In this document: piece after piece, positions 1 through 7,569 of the stretch
How the letters are laid out: every line of letters begins with the position of its first letter
How positions within the stretch are numbered: the stretch's first letter is position 1
DNA from: Flavobacteriaceae bacterium
Lineage (GTDB): Bacteria > Bacteroidota > Bacteroidia > Flavobacteriales > Flavobacteriaceae
Reading direction: 5' to 3'
Assembly (NCBI GenBank): GCA_004762155.1
Contig: SIHP01000009.1
Span: forward strand, 124,001-188,000
DNA length: 64,000 nucleotides
Notes under the pieces: generated by a model
The model's input: only the letters and a program-made list of their open reading frames with translations
Databases searched by the model: none
What the model was told of the DNA's origin: nothing
Translations under genes and position numbers: made by a program

Positions 1-1298
1 ATAACAGAGATTTAGCAAATGGAAATCAATGGTATCTTATGTCTTCTCCAGTAGTTGGTGAGATTTATAATGATATTTGGATAGATGAAAACTCCATTGC
101 CTCTGGTCAATTTAATAATAGAGGGCTTAGTTGGTATGATAATACCTCATCTGATATTGATAATGGTTTTGAAGATACCGCTACGGGAAACTGGAGATAC
201 CTACAATCTGGAAATAACGGCACTTTTAATAAAGGACAAGGTTATGGAGTTTACAGGTCAGGTATAGGGACTGTTTCTTTTAAAGGAAGTGGAATTTATA
301 CCTCTAGCCAAACTTTTAGCATAACTCAAGGTGCATCAACTAACTATAGTTTAGTTGGGAATCCTTTCACTTCATATTTAAATCTAGGTGATTTTTTTGT
401 TTCCAACCCTAAAACCAGTGTTTTAGTTGAATCTGAAGCTTATTTTTGGAATGGTTCTGCTTACGGGACAAAAACATCTGGCCTTCATGGAGCATTTGAA
501 ATAGCGCCTGGTCAAGGTTTTTTTGTTGAAGCAAACAATAATATTGATGTAACTTTTGATATTAATGATGTTTCTCATCAGAGTACAGATTCATTTCTAA
601 AAACGGGTAGACCAAAGATTAACCTTTTTATTACAGATGATACATATTCAAACTATGCTGATATTTATTATATAGAAGGTAAAACTACAGGGTTTGATAG
701 TGGGTATGATGGTAAATTATTTGGAGGAGTTACACAACCTTTAACAATATATACTCATTTAGTATCTGATGGTGGAGGAGAAAAATATCAAATTCAATCT
801 TTGCCAACTTCTAATTATGAAAATATGGTAATACCAATTGGTGTAGATGTTACAACTGGAAAAGAAATTACTTTTACTGCAAACGCAAATAATTTACCTG
901 TAGGTATAAAAGTATTCTTAGAAGACAGACAAGAAAATACTTTTATCCGTTTAGATCAAGTTGATAGTAATTATAAAGTAATATTTAATAATGCTGTAAA
1001 TGGAGTAGGTCGTTTTTATTTACACACAACTTCTAATGTTTTAAGCATTGATAATGATTTAATTTTAAATAGCTTAACTATTTTTAAGTCTGATGAGACA
1101 ACGTTAAGAATAGTTGGTTTACCACAAGGTGAAACTACTATTTCTTTATTTAATATTCTTGGAAAACAAATGATACGTAGTTCTTTTAATTCCAATGGTG
1201 TTAAAGAAATCTCTTTACAAAAACTTACAACAGGTATTTATTTTGTACAAGTGCAAACTGAAACAGGAAAAGTAAGTAAGAAAATAATTTTAGAATAA
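1..1298 (+). CDS. Secreted surface protein with T9SS type A sorting domain, 5' truncated
   Basis: The reading frame is already open at the first complete codon (base 3) and reads N-G-N-Q-W-Y-L-M-S-S-P before the first ATG at 39, so the gene starts outside the window and that ATG is internal. The visible part is a beta-rich, Gly/Ser/Asn-rich extracellular protein. Its last 75 or so residues (L-x-I-F-K-S-D-E-T-T-L-R-I-V-G-L-P through S-L-F-N-I-L-G-K-Q to G-I-Y-F-V-Q-V-Q-T-E-T-G-K-V-S-K-K-I-I-L-E) are a typical type A C-terminal sorting domain for export by the Por/type IX system. The catalytic or binding role of the missing N-terminal part cannot be judged. The last 15 codons and the 3' flank are duplicated about 1.35 kb downstream. 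Confidence 0.9.
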   Translation, partial: NRDLANGNQWYLMSSPVVGEIYNDIWIDENSIASGQFNNRGLSWYDNTSSDIDNGFEDTATGNWRYLQSGNNGTFNKGQGYGVYRSGIGTVSFKGSGIYTSSQTFSITQGASTNYSLVGNPFTSYLNLGDFFVSNPKTSVLVESEAYFWNGSAYGTKTSGLHGAFEIAPGQGFFVEANNNIDVTFDINDVSHQSTDSFLKTGRPKINLFITDDTYSNYADIYYIEGKTTGFDSGYDGKLFGGVTQPLTIYTHLVSDGGGEKYQIQSLPTSNYENMVIPIGVDVTTGKEITFTANANNLPVGIKVFLEDRQENTFIRLDQVDSNYKVIFNNAVNGVGRFYLHTTSNVLSIDNDLILNSLTIFKSDETTLRIVGLPQGETTISLFNILGKQMIRSSFNSNGVKEISLQKLTTGIYFVQVQTETGKVSKKIILE

Positions 1299-1353
1299 TA
1301 CCGAGAATTTAAATGATACATCATGAAAAAAACAAAGAAAATAAAACAAATAG
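1251..1353 (+). repeat. 103-bp direct repeat, copy 1
   Basis: It covers the last 15 codons and the 3' flank of the T9SS gene. It matches 2602-2704 with four mismatches at a constant offset of 1351 bp; weaker similarity extends about 15 bp further upstream. A 32-codon ORF starts inside it (1323-1421, M-K-K-T-K-K-I-K-Q-I) but has no recognisable product. Confidence 0.9.
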
Positions 1354-1561
1354 TAGTCAGGAAATTTCTAGCAATAATGCAATTAAAAAAACAGGAAACT
1401 ATGGTAAATATGCAGCGTTAATTATCTGAATTAACAAAATAAGCGGATTAAATGCCTCCCACTAACAAAGATGTGTATAAAAAGTTACTCTTTTATTGTA
1501 AACTTCAATTTTTCATAACACAAAGCCGTTGTACAACATATATAACAATAAAAAAAAACGA

Positions 1562-2302
1562 ATGAAGTTAATAGATACTGATATTGAAAATCCGACTCCC
1601 ATTTTAATGAAAAAAATTGCCATTTACGCAAAGAAGTTCAAAGACTTTGATCCTCGGATCATTGAAGGTTGCGCTTTGTGTTATAAGTATAGTCCATTAT
1701 ACCGAAAGCACATAGCCTCATCTAGTTTTGGAAAAACCATGGGATGGCGTTTAACACATAGCTGGACTCAAGACCCTAAATGTTATAGTGACTTGAAGAT
1801 GATAGGCCCATTAGACTTAGGTTTATTTTCAGTAAGAATAGATGCTATCTTGGGAAACAACCAGTTAACTGAATTTGTAGAACAGGCAAAACAACTACCT
1901 ATCTTCACTAGCTATATTCATGCTACTCAAAACTTCATCCTTAATCTATTAGTAAATAAAGATATCCGTTGGTTGAACTTTGAAACTCATCCTTCTTATA
2001 AAAATTTTTTAGAGGTATGTAAAAGCTACAGCCCAACTTATAGAAAGGTAGCTAAAAAAGGGAAAGGAGATGGATGGGAGTTAGTAAAGATATGGTCTGA
2101 TAACCCTGAGAACATCACAGCTCTAAGAGTTATTTTCCCTTTAGATATCGCCCTTTACTCTGTTCGTCTAGACAGTATTATTTACCATACGGATCTAACA
2201 GAGTTTACTCATGAGATCAATGCAAATAAGTATGCTTCGATATTACCAATGGAGGTTATGAGGTTTGTTTCCCAAATTCAAAACGAATGGGGAATTTCTT
2301 AA
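1562..2302 (+). CDS. Unrecognised protein with two tandem homologous halves
   Basis: I do not recognise the family. The protein (246 aa from the ATG at 1562) carries an internal duplication. Residues about 33-115 and 140-220 share Y-S-P-x-Y-R-K, then G-W-x-L-x-x-x-W-x-x-[DN]-P, then P-L-D-[LI]-[GA]-L-[FY]-S-V-R-[IL]-D-[AS]-I and a final L-T-E-F. No signal peptide or membrane segment is evident, so it is probably cytosolic. An upstream in-frame start at 1529 is possible, but the ATG at 1562 begins a more natural N-terminus after a Lys-rich run. It sits between the two copies of the 103-bp repeat, as if inserted as a cassette. Confidence 0.7.
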   Translation: MKLIDTDIENPTPILMKKIAIYAKKFKDFDPRIIEGCALCYKYSPLYRKHIASSSFGKTMGWRLTHSWTQDPKCYSDLKMIGPLDLGLFSVRIDAILGNNQLTEFVEQAKQLPIFTSYIHATQNFILNLLVNKDIRWLNFETHPSYKNFLEVCKSYSPTYRKVAKKGKGDGWELVKIWSDNPENITALRVIFPLDIALYSVRLDSIIYHTDLTEFTHEINANKYASILPMEVMRFVSQIQNEWGIS

Positions 2303-2601
2303 AATAGACTTATCTATAAAAAAACAGTTGCCGCTGTTGTTTGTCTCATCCTAAAAAAAGGGTACATATTTAACATTAACACTAAAATAAGTTTACAACT
2401 TATTAACAACAAAAAAGAAATTGACAAGGAAATATGAAATGTAAAATTACTGATGACTCTGGGTTTTAACATTAGTAAACTCTAGTAATTATCATTCTAT
2501 TGTAAAAGAAAACTGGGAATTAAACTCCCTATTCAACCACTTTATCTCAGAAATGAATAAGGCGTGCTTTTTAATCTAGCAATTGATATTTATTATGTAA
2601 A
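2303..2601. other. Intergenic stretch without a gene
   Basis: There is a small hairpin just after the stop (AACAG and CTGTT arms at about 2324-2340), which may act as a weak terminator. No further coding signal was found before repeat copy 2. Confidence 0.5.
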
Positions 2602-2704
2602 GTGCAAACTGAAACAGGAAAAGTAAGTAAGAAAATAATTTTAGAATAATACCGAGAATTTAAACGATATATCATGAAAAAAACAAAGAAAACACAACAA
2701 ATAG
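2602..2704 (+). repeat. 103-bp direct repeat, copy 2 (remnant of a T9SS gene end)
   Basis: It repeats 1251-1353 with four mismatches and still encodes the last 15 residues of the sorting domain and its stop codon. No gene leads into it, so it is a pseudo-3' end that now lies just upstream of the BspA-like lipoprotein gene. Confidence 0.9.
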
Positions 2705-2739
2705 GTAATACACTGATAGTAGACAAGCCCTTTACAATC

Positions 2740-4155
2740 ATGAAAAAGATAGGTACCCTATTAATAATCATAATTGCTTTTGCCTGTGGTGGTGATCAGG
2801 AAGAATTAGATACGACTACCCCTGAAATTACAATTTTAGGAGACAACCCGCTAACAATTACCCTACCTACTGTATATACTGAGCTGGGAGCAACTGCATT
2901 GGATGATACCGATGGAGACATTAGTGATCGCATAGAAATTACATCCACAGCAGATTTCCTTGTCTCTGGCTCTTATGAAGTAATTTATAGCGTTTCAGAT
3001 GCAGCGGAAAATTATGTAAGCATAACAAGAGAAGTAATAATTGTAGCAGAACCAGATACGACTACCCCTGAAATTACAATTTTAGGAGACAACCCGCTAA
3101 CAATAACCCTACCTACTGCATATACTGAACTGGGCGCAACCGCATTGGATGATATCGATGGAGACATTAGTGATCGTATAGAAATTACATCCACAGCAGA
3201 TTTCCTTGTCCCCGGTTCTTATGAAGTAATTTATAGCGTTTCAGATGCAGCGGGAAATTATGTAAGCATAGCAAGAGAAGTCATTGTAGAAGAAAGGAAT
3301 CCTGTTTATTTAGATGCTAACGGCATAACTGTAAAAGCTAATGATTGGGCAGAAGTAGGAGATGTTGGCACCATTGGCAACGTGACTTACACCATTGTAA
3401 ATAGGTCAATGTTAGATGATATGCTTGTTGCTAATGCTAATAACGAAGATGTTGCCCATGTATGTACCACAAAAATAACGGATATGTCTTTTGTGTTTCA
3501 AGGCAACACTACTTTTAACCAAGATATTGGTTCTTGGGATGTGAGCAATGTGACCAATATGGACTCAATGTTTAATAGAGCTAATGCTTTTAACCAAGAC
3601 ATTGGTTCTTGGGATGTGAGCAATGTGACCAATATGGACTCAATGTTTAATAGAGCTGAGTCTTTTAACCAAGATATTGAAAATTGGGATGTAAGCAATG
3701 TGACCAATATGGAAAGAATGTTTTCTATCGCTTATGCTTTTGACAAACCCATTGGTAAATGGAATGTTGGCAAGGTGGAAAATATGAAAACAATGTTTGG
3801 CCAAGCTGAGTCTTTTAACCAAGACATTGGCAATTGGGATGTAAGCAATGTGACCGATATGGAAAGAATGTTTTCTGGTTCTGCTTTTAACCAAGACATT
3901 AGATTGTGGGTTGTGAGCAATGTAACCAATATGAGAAGAATGTTTTCTGATTCTATTTTTAACCAAAACATTGGCAATTGGGATGTAAGCAATGTAACCA
4001 ATATGGAAAGAATGTTTGATACTGCCGAGGTTTTTAACCAAGACCTTAGTAATTGGAATGTAATAAATGTTACGGATTGCTACAGGTTCTCATATAACAC
4101 CACATCATGGACGTCTCTTCAACCAAACTTAATCAATTGTACGCAATCGTTTTAA
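2740..4155 (+). CDS. BspA-like surface lipoprotein: two DUF5011 Ig-like domains plus DUF285 repeats
   Basis: The ATG at 2740 gives a lipoprotein signal peptide, M-K-K-I-G-T-L-L-I-I-I-I-A-F-A-C-G-G, with a lipobox Cys followed by G-G-D. An upstream in-frame ATG at 2674 lies inside the 103-bp repeat and would bury this signal. After the signal come two nearly identical Ig-like domains of the DUF5011 type (T-P-E-I-T-I-L-G-D-N-P through D-A-x-x-N-Y-V-S-I). Eight 25-residue repeats of the BspA/DUF285 leucine-rich type follow, with consensus F-N-Q-D-I-G-x-W-D-V-S-N-V-T-N-M. The protein is predicted to be outer-membrane anchored and exposed, with an adhesion-like role inferred from related BspA proteins. 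No T9SS domain is present. Confidence 0.88.
   Translation: MKKIGTLLIIIIAFACGGDQEELDTTTPEITILGDNPLTITLPTVYTELGATALDDTDGDISDRIEITSTADFLVSGSYEVIYSVSDAAENYVSITREVIIVAEPDTTTPEITILGDNPLTITLPTAYTELGATALDDIDGDISDRIEITSTADFLVPGSYEVIYSVSDAAGNYVSIAREVIVEERNPVYLDANGITVKANDWAEVGDVGTIGNVTYTIVNRSMLDDMLVANANNEDVAHVCTTKITDMSFVFQGNTTFNQDIGSWDVSNVTNMDSMFNRANAFNQDIGSWDVSNVTNMDSMFNRAESFNQDIENWDVSNVTNMERMFSIAYAFDKPIGKWNVGKVENMKTMFGQAESFNQDIGNWDVSNVTDMERMFSGSAFNQDIRLWVVSNVTNMRRMFSDSIFNQNIGNWDVSNVTNMERMFDTAEVFNQDLSNWNVINVTDCYRFSYNTTSWTSLQPNLINCTQSF
2809..3291 (+). repeat. Tandem duplication encoding the two DUF5011 domains
   Basis: Two units of 246 bp start at 2809 and 3055. They are almost identical at DNA level, with scattered mostly silent or single-residue changes, which indicates a recent duplication or gene conversion. 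Confidence 0.85.
3508..4070 (+). repeat. 75-bp coding minisatellite (DUF285 repeats)
   Basis: The repeat has a period of 75 bp (25 codons). The first two units, around 3508-3657, are close to identical; later units diverge and one is 3 bp shorter (near 3875). The array is prone to copy-number change by slippage or recombination. Confidence 0.85.
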
Positions 4156-4196
4156 TAGATATTTTGCCGTAATAGAAATACATTTTACTTGAAGTG

Positions 4197-4307
4197 ATGA
4201 TAAGTGTATCTCCAGGGGTATTTTATCAAAGTCAGAACCTAGAATTTGTAAAAAAAACAAGTCAAATTAAGAAAAGTTCTGATATCAAAGAATTTAAAGG
4301 TTAAAAC
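4197..4307 (+). other. Small ORF of 36 codons, probably a remnant
   Basis: The ORF reads M-I-S-V-S-P-G-V-F-Y-Q-S-Q-N-L-E-F and ends in K-E-F-K-G. I do not recognise it. It lies directly downstream of the BspA-like gene in a stretch that contains other gene fragments, so a decayed gene is more likely than a real small protein. Confidence 0.25.
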
Positions 4308-4382
4308 AAGGTAATGTATTAAACGGCAGTTTTTTAAAAAGAATTAAATTAAACACTGATAATCTGTTAGTTATAAAGAAAT

Positions 4383-4402
4383 AAGTCTCTTGATTGAGAC
4401 TT
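4383..4402 (+). terminator. Possible intrinsic terminator
   Basis: Seven-bp stem AAGTCTC/GAGACTT with a six-base loop, followed by a T-rich stretch. It lies 230 bp after the BspA-like gene and could end its transcript. Confidence 0.4.
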
Positions 4403-4602
4403 GTTTTCGTTATTTAAAACATTTAAAATTTAATAGATGCCGTTATAAATGTATTTCTTTCCGCTTCATATCCTAAAAATAGAGGCTTAAAAAAAGCTAT
4501 GAATTGCACAAAATGTAATTCATCCAATTAGATTTAGAAAGAATCAAGGGTACTGTTAACTGAATTCTTTGTAACGATGCTGTAAGTCATGGTTTTTATT
4601 AA

Positions 4603-4719
4603 GTAAATTTAGGAAATTTGGCTTCTACCTATCTAAAATCGTACTATTTACAAGCAAACTATACGGATAGAAATACGTTGATAAAAGCAATTACTTTTGG
4701 TGGAACTTTGAAATTTTAA
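4603..4719 (+). pseudogene. C-terminal remnant of an outer membrane beta-barrel protein
   Basis: An open stretch without a start codon reads V-N-L-G-N-L-A-S-T-Y-L-K-S-Y-Y-L and ends in T-L-I-K-A-I-T-F-G-G-T-L-K-F-stop. Alternating aromatic/hydrophobic residues and a terminal Phe are typical of the last strands of an outer membrane barrel. An in-frame stop lies directly upstream of it. It is followed by a proper terminator, as expected for the tail of a once functional gene. Confidence 0.45.
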
Positions 4720-4742
4720 CCTTTTTCATTTTTATAAAACAC

Positions 4743-4772
4743 AAAACCCCTAAGTATTTACTTGGGGGTTTT
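4743..4772 (+). terminator. Intrinsic terminator
   Basis: Stem AAAACCCCTAAGTA pairing with TACTTGGGGGTTTT across a tiny loop, with T residues at the end. It sits 24 bp after the stop codon of the barrel remnant. Confidence 0.75.
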
Positions 4773-4827
4773 CATCTTAAAACAAGTGTTTGTAGAATTG
4801 ACTTTCTCCTAAAAAAAAGATAACTTC

Positions 4828-4968
4828 GCTAATGTCAATTTTCACGAAGAGTGAAGAGAAGTACATTTAACAGGAGAGATTGCCAATACATTTATGTCAA
4901 ATGCATCTGAATGATTAGTTGAAGACCCAACAATTGAAAAAGTGTAAATATTGGCATCAAAAAAGTAA
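4828..4968 (+). pseudogene. Degenerate copy of the antibiotic biosynthesis monooxygenase-like gene
   Basis: In one frame this reads H-E-E-stop-R-E-V-H-L-T-G-E-I-A-N-T-F-M-S-N-A-S-E-stop-L-V-E-D-P-T-I-E-K-V-stop-I-L-A-S-K-K. That matches the last 44 residues of the intact protein encoded at 20025-20327 (H-E-E-G-R-Q-A-H-L-T-G-K-I-A-N through E-I-L-A-S-K-K) at most positions. Three internal stops and the missing N-terminal half make it a clear pseudogene. Confidence 0.85.
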
Positions 4969-4978
4969 ATAAACCAGC

Positions 4979-5004
4979 AACTGAAAGTTAATTTATTTTC
5001 AGTT
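4979..5004 (+). terminator. Hairpin between the monooxygenase pseudogene and the AraC gene
   Basis: Stem AACTGAAA/TTTCAGTT with a ten-base loop, beginning 11 bp after the end of the pseudogene. It looks like that gene's old terminator. Confidence 0.45.
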
Positions 5005-5021
5005 ATTTAATGTGTTTTAAA

Positions 5022-5894
5022 ATGGAAAATAAAACAGCAACACTTATCAATAATACAAACGGAGAACTAGCATTTAAGCTATTCTCATTTAATGATGATC
5101 GTATTTTTGACCATATACAAAGACATAATTATTATTCTATCATACTTATTCTTAAAGGTGAAGCTCAATTACAAATAGAACTCGAAAAATATACAATTTC
5201 TAATAAAACAGCTATTTGTATTTCACCATATCAGCCTTATTCCATAAAATCTATCAAAAATGTTTCTGGAGTCGTGTTAAATTTCCATTCAGACTTCTTT
5301 TGTACTTATAAACATCAAAATGAAATTGAAACAGAAGGGGTTTTATTTCATAACATTTTTGGACGCACCTTTTTCAATTTATCAAATGAGGAAGTACTCC
5401 TGAATATTATTATTCAAATGGAATTAGAAATAGCACAAGGTAAGATTGGACAACACGAATCGCTTGTATCTTATTTGAAGATATTTCTTATTTCAATCTT
5501 AAGGATAAAAAATTTGGATACGAATAGTTCAGAAACAACATCTAAAGAGAATAATAAACCACAGATTTTACAATCACTTATATATTCTATTGAAACAAAT
5601 TACAAAGAAAAACATACTCCCAAAGACTATTCTGAAATCTTAAATATTTCTTCTAGTGTATTAAGTAAACTCGTTAAAGAATATTTTAACAAAACACTCA
5701 CTAAACTAATAACAGAGCGAATAATAGTAGAAGCAAAACGAGAACTATATCTAACTTCCAAAACAATAAAGGAAGTTTCTTTTTTACTCGGATATGATGA
5801 TGAATATTATTTTAGTAGATTTTTTAAAAAAAAAGTAGGAGTCTCTCCTAATATTTATCGCAAAAATGTAGGTTTTGCAAAAGCAGAAAGTTAA
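5022..5894 (+). CDS. AraC family transcriptional regulator
   Basis: This is a 290-aa protein with an N-terminal cupin-like sensor half and a C-terminal AraC helix-turn-helix pair (about residues 190-285). The second helix-turn-helix carries the family signature I-K-E-V-S-F-L-L-G-Y-D-D-E-Y-Y-F-S-R-F-F followed by K-K-x-V-G-V-S-P-x-x-Y-R. It should bind DNA and respond to a small ligand, which is unknown. The ATG at 5022 (M-E-N-K-T-A-T-L) was preferred over 5010 because the latter falls next to the upstream hairpin. The neighbour upstream is only a pseudogene, so its original target may be lost. Confidence 0.85.
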   Translation: MENKTATLINNTNGELAFKLFSFNDDRIFDHIQRHNYYSIILILKGEAQLQIELEKYTISNKTAICISPYQPYSIKSIKNVSGVVLNFHSDFFCTYKHQNEIETEGVLFHNIFGRTFFNLSNEEVLLNIIIQMELEIAQGKIGQHESLVSYLKIFLISILRIKNLDTNSSETTSKENNKPQILQSLIYSIETNYKEKHTPKDYSEILNISSSVLSKLVKEYFNKTLTKLITERIIVEAKRELYLTSKTIKEVSFLLGYDDEYYFSRFFKKKVGVSPNIYRKNVGFAKAES

Positions 5895-6049
5895 TTAAAA
5901 ACGTGTTTATATATATGGTTTGTTGCGTATTTAAACACATTATTTAGTAAATAAAAACCGAATAGAGAGGATTTTCGAAAGAAGGCTATAGGACTAGCAA
6001 TAGGTTATATACGTCTTGTTGTATTTTCGTTGTTTATCAATTCATTTTT

Positions 6050-6169
6050 TTATAATTCTAAAAATTCAATATAAAAAACCTTATTCCAAAATCCATTTCC
6101 TTCAAATTTTTCTTTATGGATAGTACATTTCAAATTATTTAGTTTTAATTGATTTGTTTTTTTCTTCAT
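6050..6169 (-). CDS. Possible small protein of 39 aa, unrecognised
   Basis: The ORF runs from M-K-K-K-T-N-Q-L-K-L-N-N-L-K-C through E-G-N-G-F-W-N-K-V to F-L-E-L. The Lys-rich start and L-K-L-N-N-L stretch are loosely reminiscent of Bacteroidota peptide-precursor leaders, but there is no modification enzyme nearby. It lies alone in the 565-bp gap between the AraC and LytTR genes, where nothing else was found. Confidence 0.25.
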   Translation of the reverse strand: MKKKTNQLKLNNLKCTIHKEKFEGNGFWNKVFYIEFLEL

Positions 6170-6372
6170 TTTGCAGATTATATTTGCAGTTAAAGTATCT
6201 TTTTAGTTAAAAAAATATTAAACTTTATAAGTTATTAGCCTCAGGTTTTATTTTTTAGCTATTTTTGTTACACTACGATTTTGTCTAACTAATAAAAAAG
6301 AAGGTAAAGATCTGTTTGATTTTTATTTAATACAAAATAAGTATTAATCTTTAACTAATCAGTCACAAAGAA

Positions 6373-6399
6373 ATAAGAAGATACATACAGGAATAAGTG
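6373..6399 (+). promoter_or_regulatory. Weak copy of the 20-bp-period operator upstream of the LytTR gene
   Basis: ATAAGAA at 6373-6379 and ATAAGTG at 6393-6399 stand exactly 20 bp apart, as in the stronger copies at 7475, 18075 and 19345. The spacer does not match the other copies, and no good -7 box is seen between it and the gene. Confidence 0.35.
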
Positions 6400-6459
6400 C
6401 TATTTATAGGTGTGTTTTATTGTTTTTTGTAACGATTTTAAAAACTAAAAATATTTTCT

Positions 6460-7200
6460 GTGAAGAAATACAAAACACTTATTATAGATGATGATGATGA
6501 AAATATTAATATTTTAAAAATATACTTAAACAAATATTGCCCAGCAATTGAATTAGTAGGAGAAGCGAATAATGTAAATGATGGTCTTAGAGAGTATTTA
6601 AAAAATAAGCCAGAAATATTATTGTTAGATATTAATTTAGAAAATGATACAATCTTTAGTTTTATAGATGCAATTGGAAAAATAGAAGGAGAAATTATTT
6701 TTATAAGTTCACACACAGAGTTTGGTGTAAAAGCTGTTAATTATAATATTTCAAGTTTTATTGTAAAACCAATTAATGTTACCGATCTACAAAAAAAAAT
6801 TAATAAGGCAGTGTCTAACATAGAGACCAAGTTAGCTCATGAAAAATTAGTCACAAAAAATAATGAAGATTATCCTTCAAATATTGCAATCCCTTCTATT
6901 ACTAAAGTAGAGTTAATATCTGTAGAATCTATAATGTATTTAGAAGCAGGTGGGAAATATACTGTTTTTCATCTTACAGATAATAAGGAAAAAATTGCTA
7001 GTAGAAATTTGGGAGAATATGAAAAAATCTTAAATCCAAAATTTTTTTTTAGAATTCATCATCGTTTTTTGGTAAACATAAACATAGTTGTTAATATTCA
7101 TAAAACCGATGGGAATTATTGTGAGTTAATTAATGGAAAAAACTTACCCATTGCAAAAAGAAGACAAGATTTGTTTACCAAATTTTTAAGACTCAAATAG
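6460..7200 (+). CDS. LytTR family response regulator
   Basis: This is a 246-aa two-domain regulator. Residues 1-120 form a receiver domain with the acidic cluster D10-D13, phosphoacceptor D57 in L-L-L-D-I-N, Ser/Thr at F-I-S-S and K103 in I-V-K-P-I. Residues about 145-245 form a LytTR DNA-binding domain (I-M-Y-L-E-A-x-G-K-Y-T, then F-F-R-I-H-H-R-F-L-V-N, then L-P-I-A-K-R-R). The start codon is GTG. No histidine kinase is adjacent; the nearest is at 18225-19259. LytTR proteins bind paired direct repeats, and such pairs occur upstream of this gene and of the next one. Confidence 0.92.
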   Translation: MKKYKTLIIDDDDENINILKIYLNKYCPAIELVGEANNVNDGLREYLKNKPEILLLDINLENDTIFSFIDAIGKIEGEIIFISSHTEFGVKAVNYNISSFIVKPINVTDLQKKINKAVSNIETKLAHEKLVTKNNEDYPSNIAIPSITKVELISVESIMYLEAGGKYTVFHLTDNKEKIASRNLGEYEKILNPKFFFRIHHRFLVNINIVVNIHKTDGNYCELINGKNLPIAKRRQDLFTKFLRLK

Positions 7201-7328
7201 TGCTTCAATCCTAAGTTTATAGAATTTTAAGTGGCATGTTAAACATAAAACAGCTAGTTTAGAATACTAAATAATTATTAACAAGTGTTAAAGAGGTAGA
7301 ATTCAATATTTCTGTCACCTCTAAATTA

Positions 7329-7405
7329 CGTTCTAAACAATACTGTTTTTAGAACGAGACATTCAATAAAATTAAAAGCGATATCAATTTGATATCGCTT
7401 TTTTT
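7329..7405 (+). terminator. Two hairpins ending in a strong intrinsic terminator
   Basis: A first hairpin pairs CGTTCTAAA with TTTAGAACG at 7329-7356. The second, at 7374-7405, pairs AAAAGCGATATCA with TGATATCGCTTTT and ends in a T run. It terminates the LytTR transcript. Confidence 0.85.
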
Positions 7406-7474
7406 GACCTATTTTTTTCCTAGTTTATGTAGGCTTCTAAAGGTTGTTTTATGAAATGGCGCCATTTTAATTTC

Positions 7475-7501
7475 CATTTATACTGTATTAAGCCCACTTA
7501 T
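7475..7501 (-). promoter_or_regulatory. Operator-like site (two half-sites 20 bp apart) upstream of a secreted-protein gene
   Basis: Read on the minus strand it is ATAAGTG, 13 bp, ATAAATG. Ten of the 13 spacer positions equal those of the copy at 18075-18101. It lies 69-95 bp upstream of the gene at 7570. Relative to that gene it has the same orientation as the copy upstream of the kinase, and the candidate -7 box TCAATTTG follows at 7524-7531, with the same spacing as at the kinase within 1 bp. Confidence 0.6.
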
Positions 7502-7523
7502 CTATTTGTTTATTATTCTATAA

Positions 7524-7531
7524 TCAATTTG
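7524..7531 (+). promoter_or_regulatory. Candidate -7 box for the 7570 gene
   Basis: TCAATTTG differs from the Bacteroidota consensus TAnnTTTG at one position. It lies 22 bp after the operator-like site and 38 bp before the start codon. Confidence 0.4.
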
Positions 7532-7569
7532 AATCATATTTACATTTTAATAGTGAATAGCAATAAACA

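Noticed and set aside
2571..2771. 66-codon minus-strand ORF
   Set aside because: Lies across repeat copy 2 and the signal-peptide region of the real lipoprotein gene; no family motifs.
3498..4041. Three minus-strand ORFs opposite the BspA-like gene
   Set aside because: They only mirror the 75-bp repeats of the real gene in other frames.
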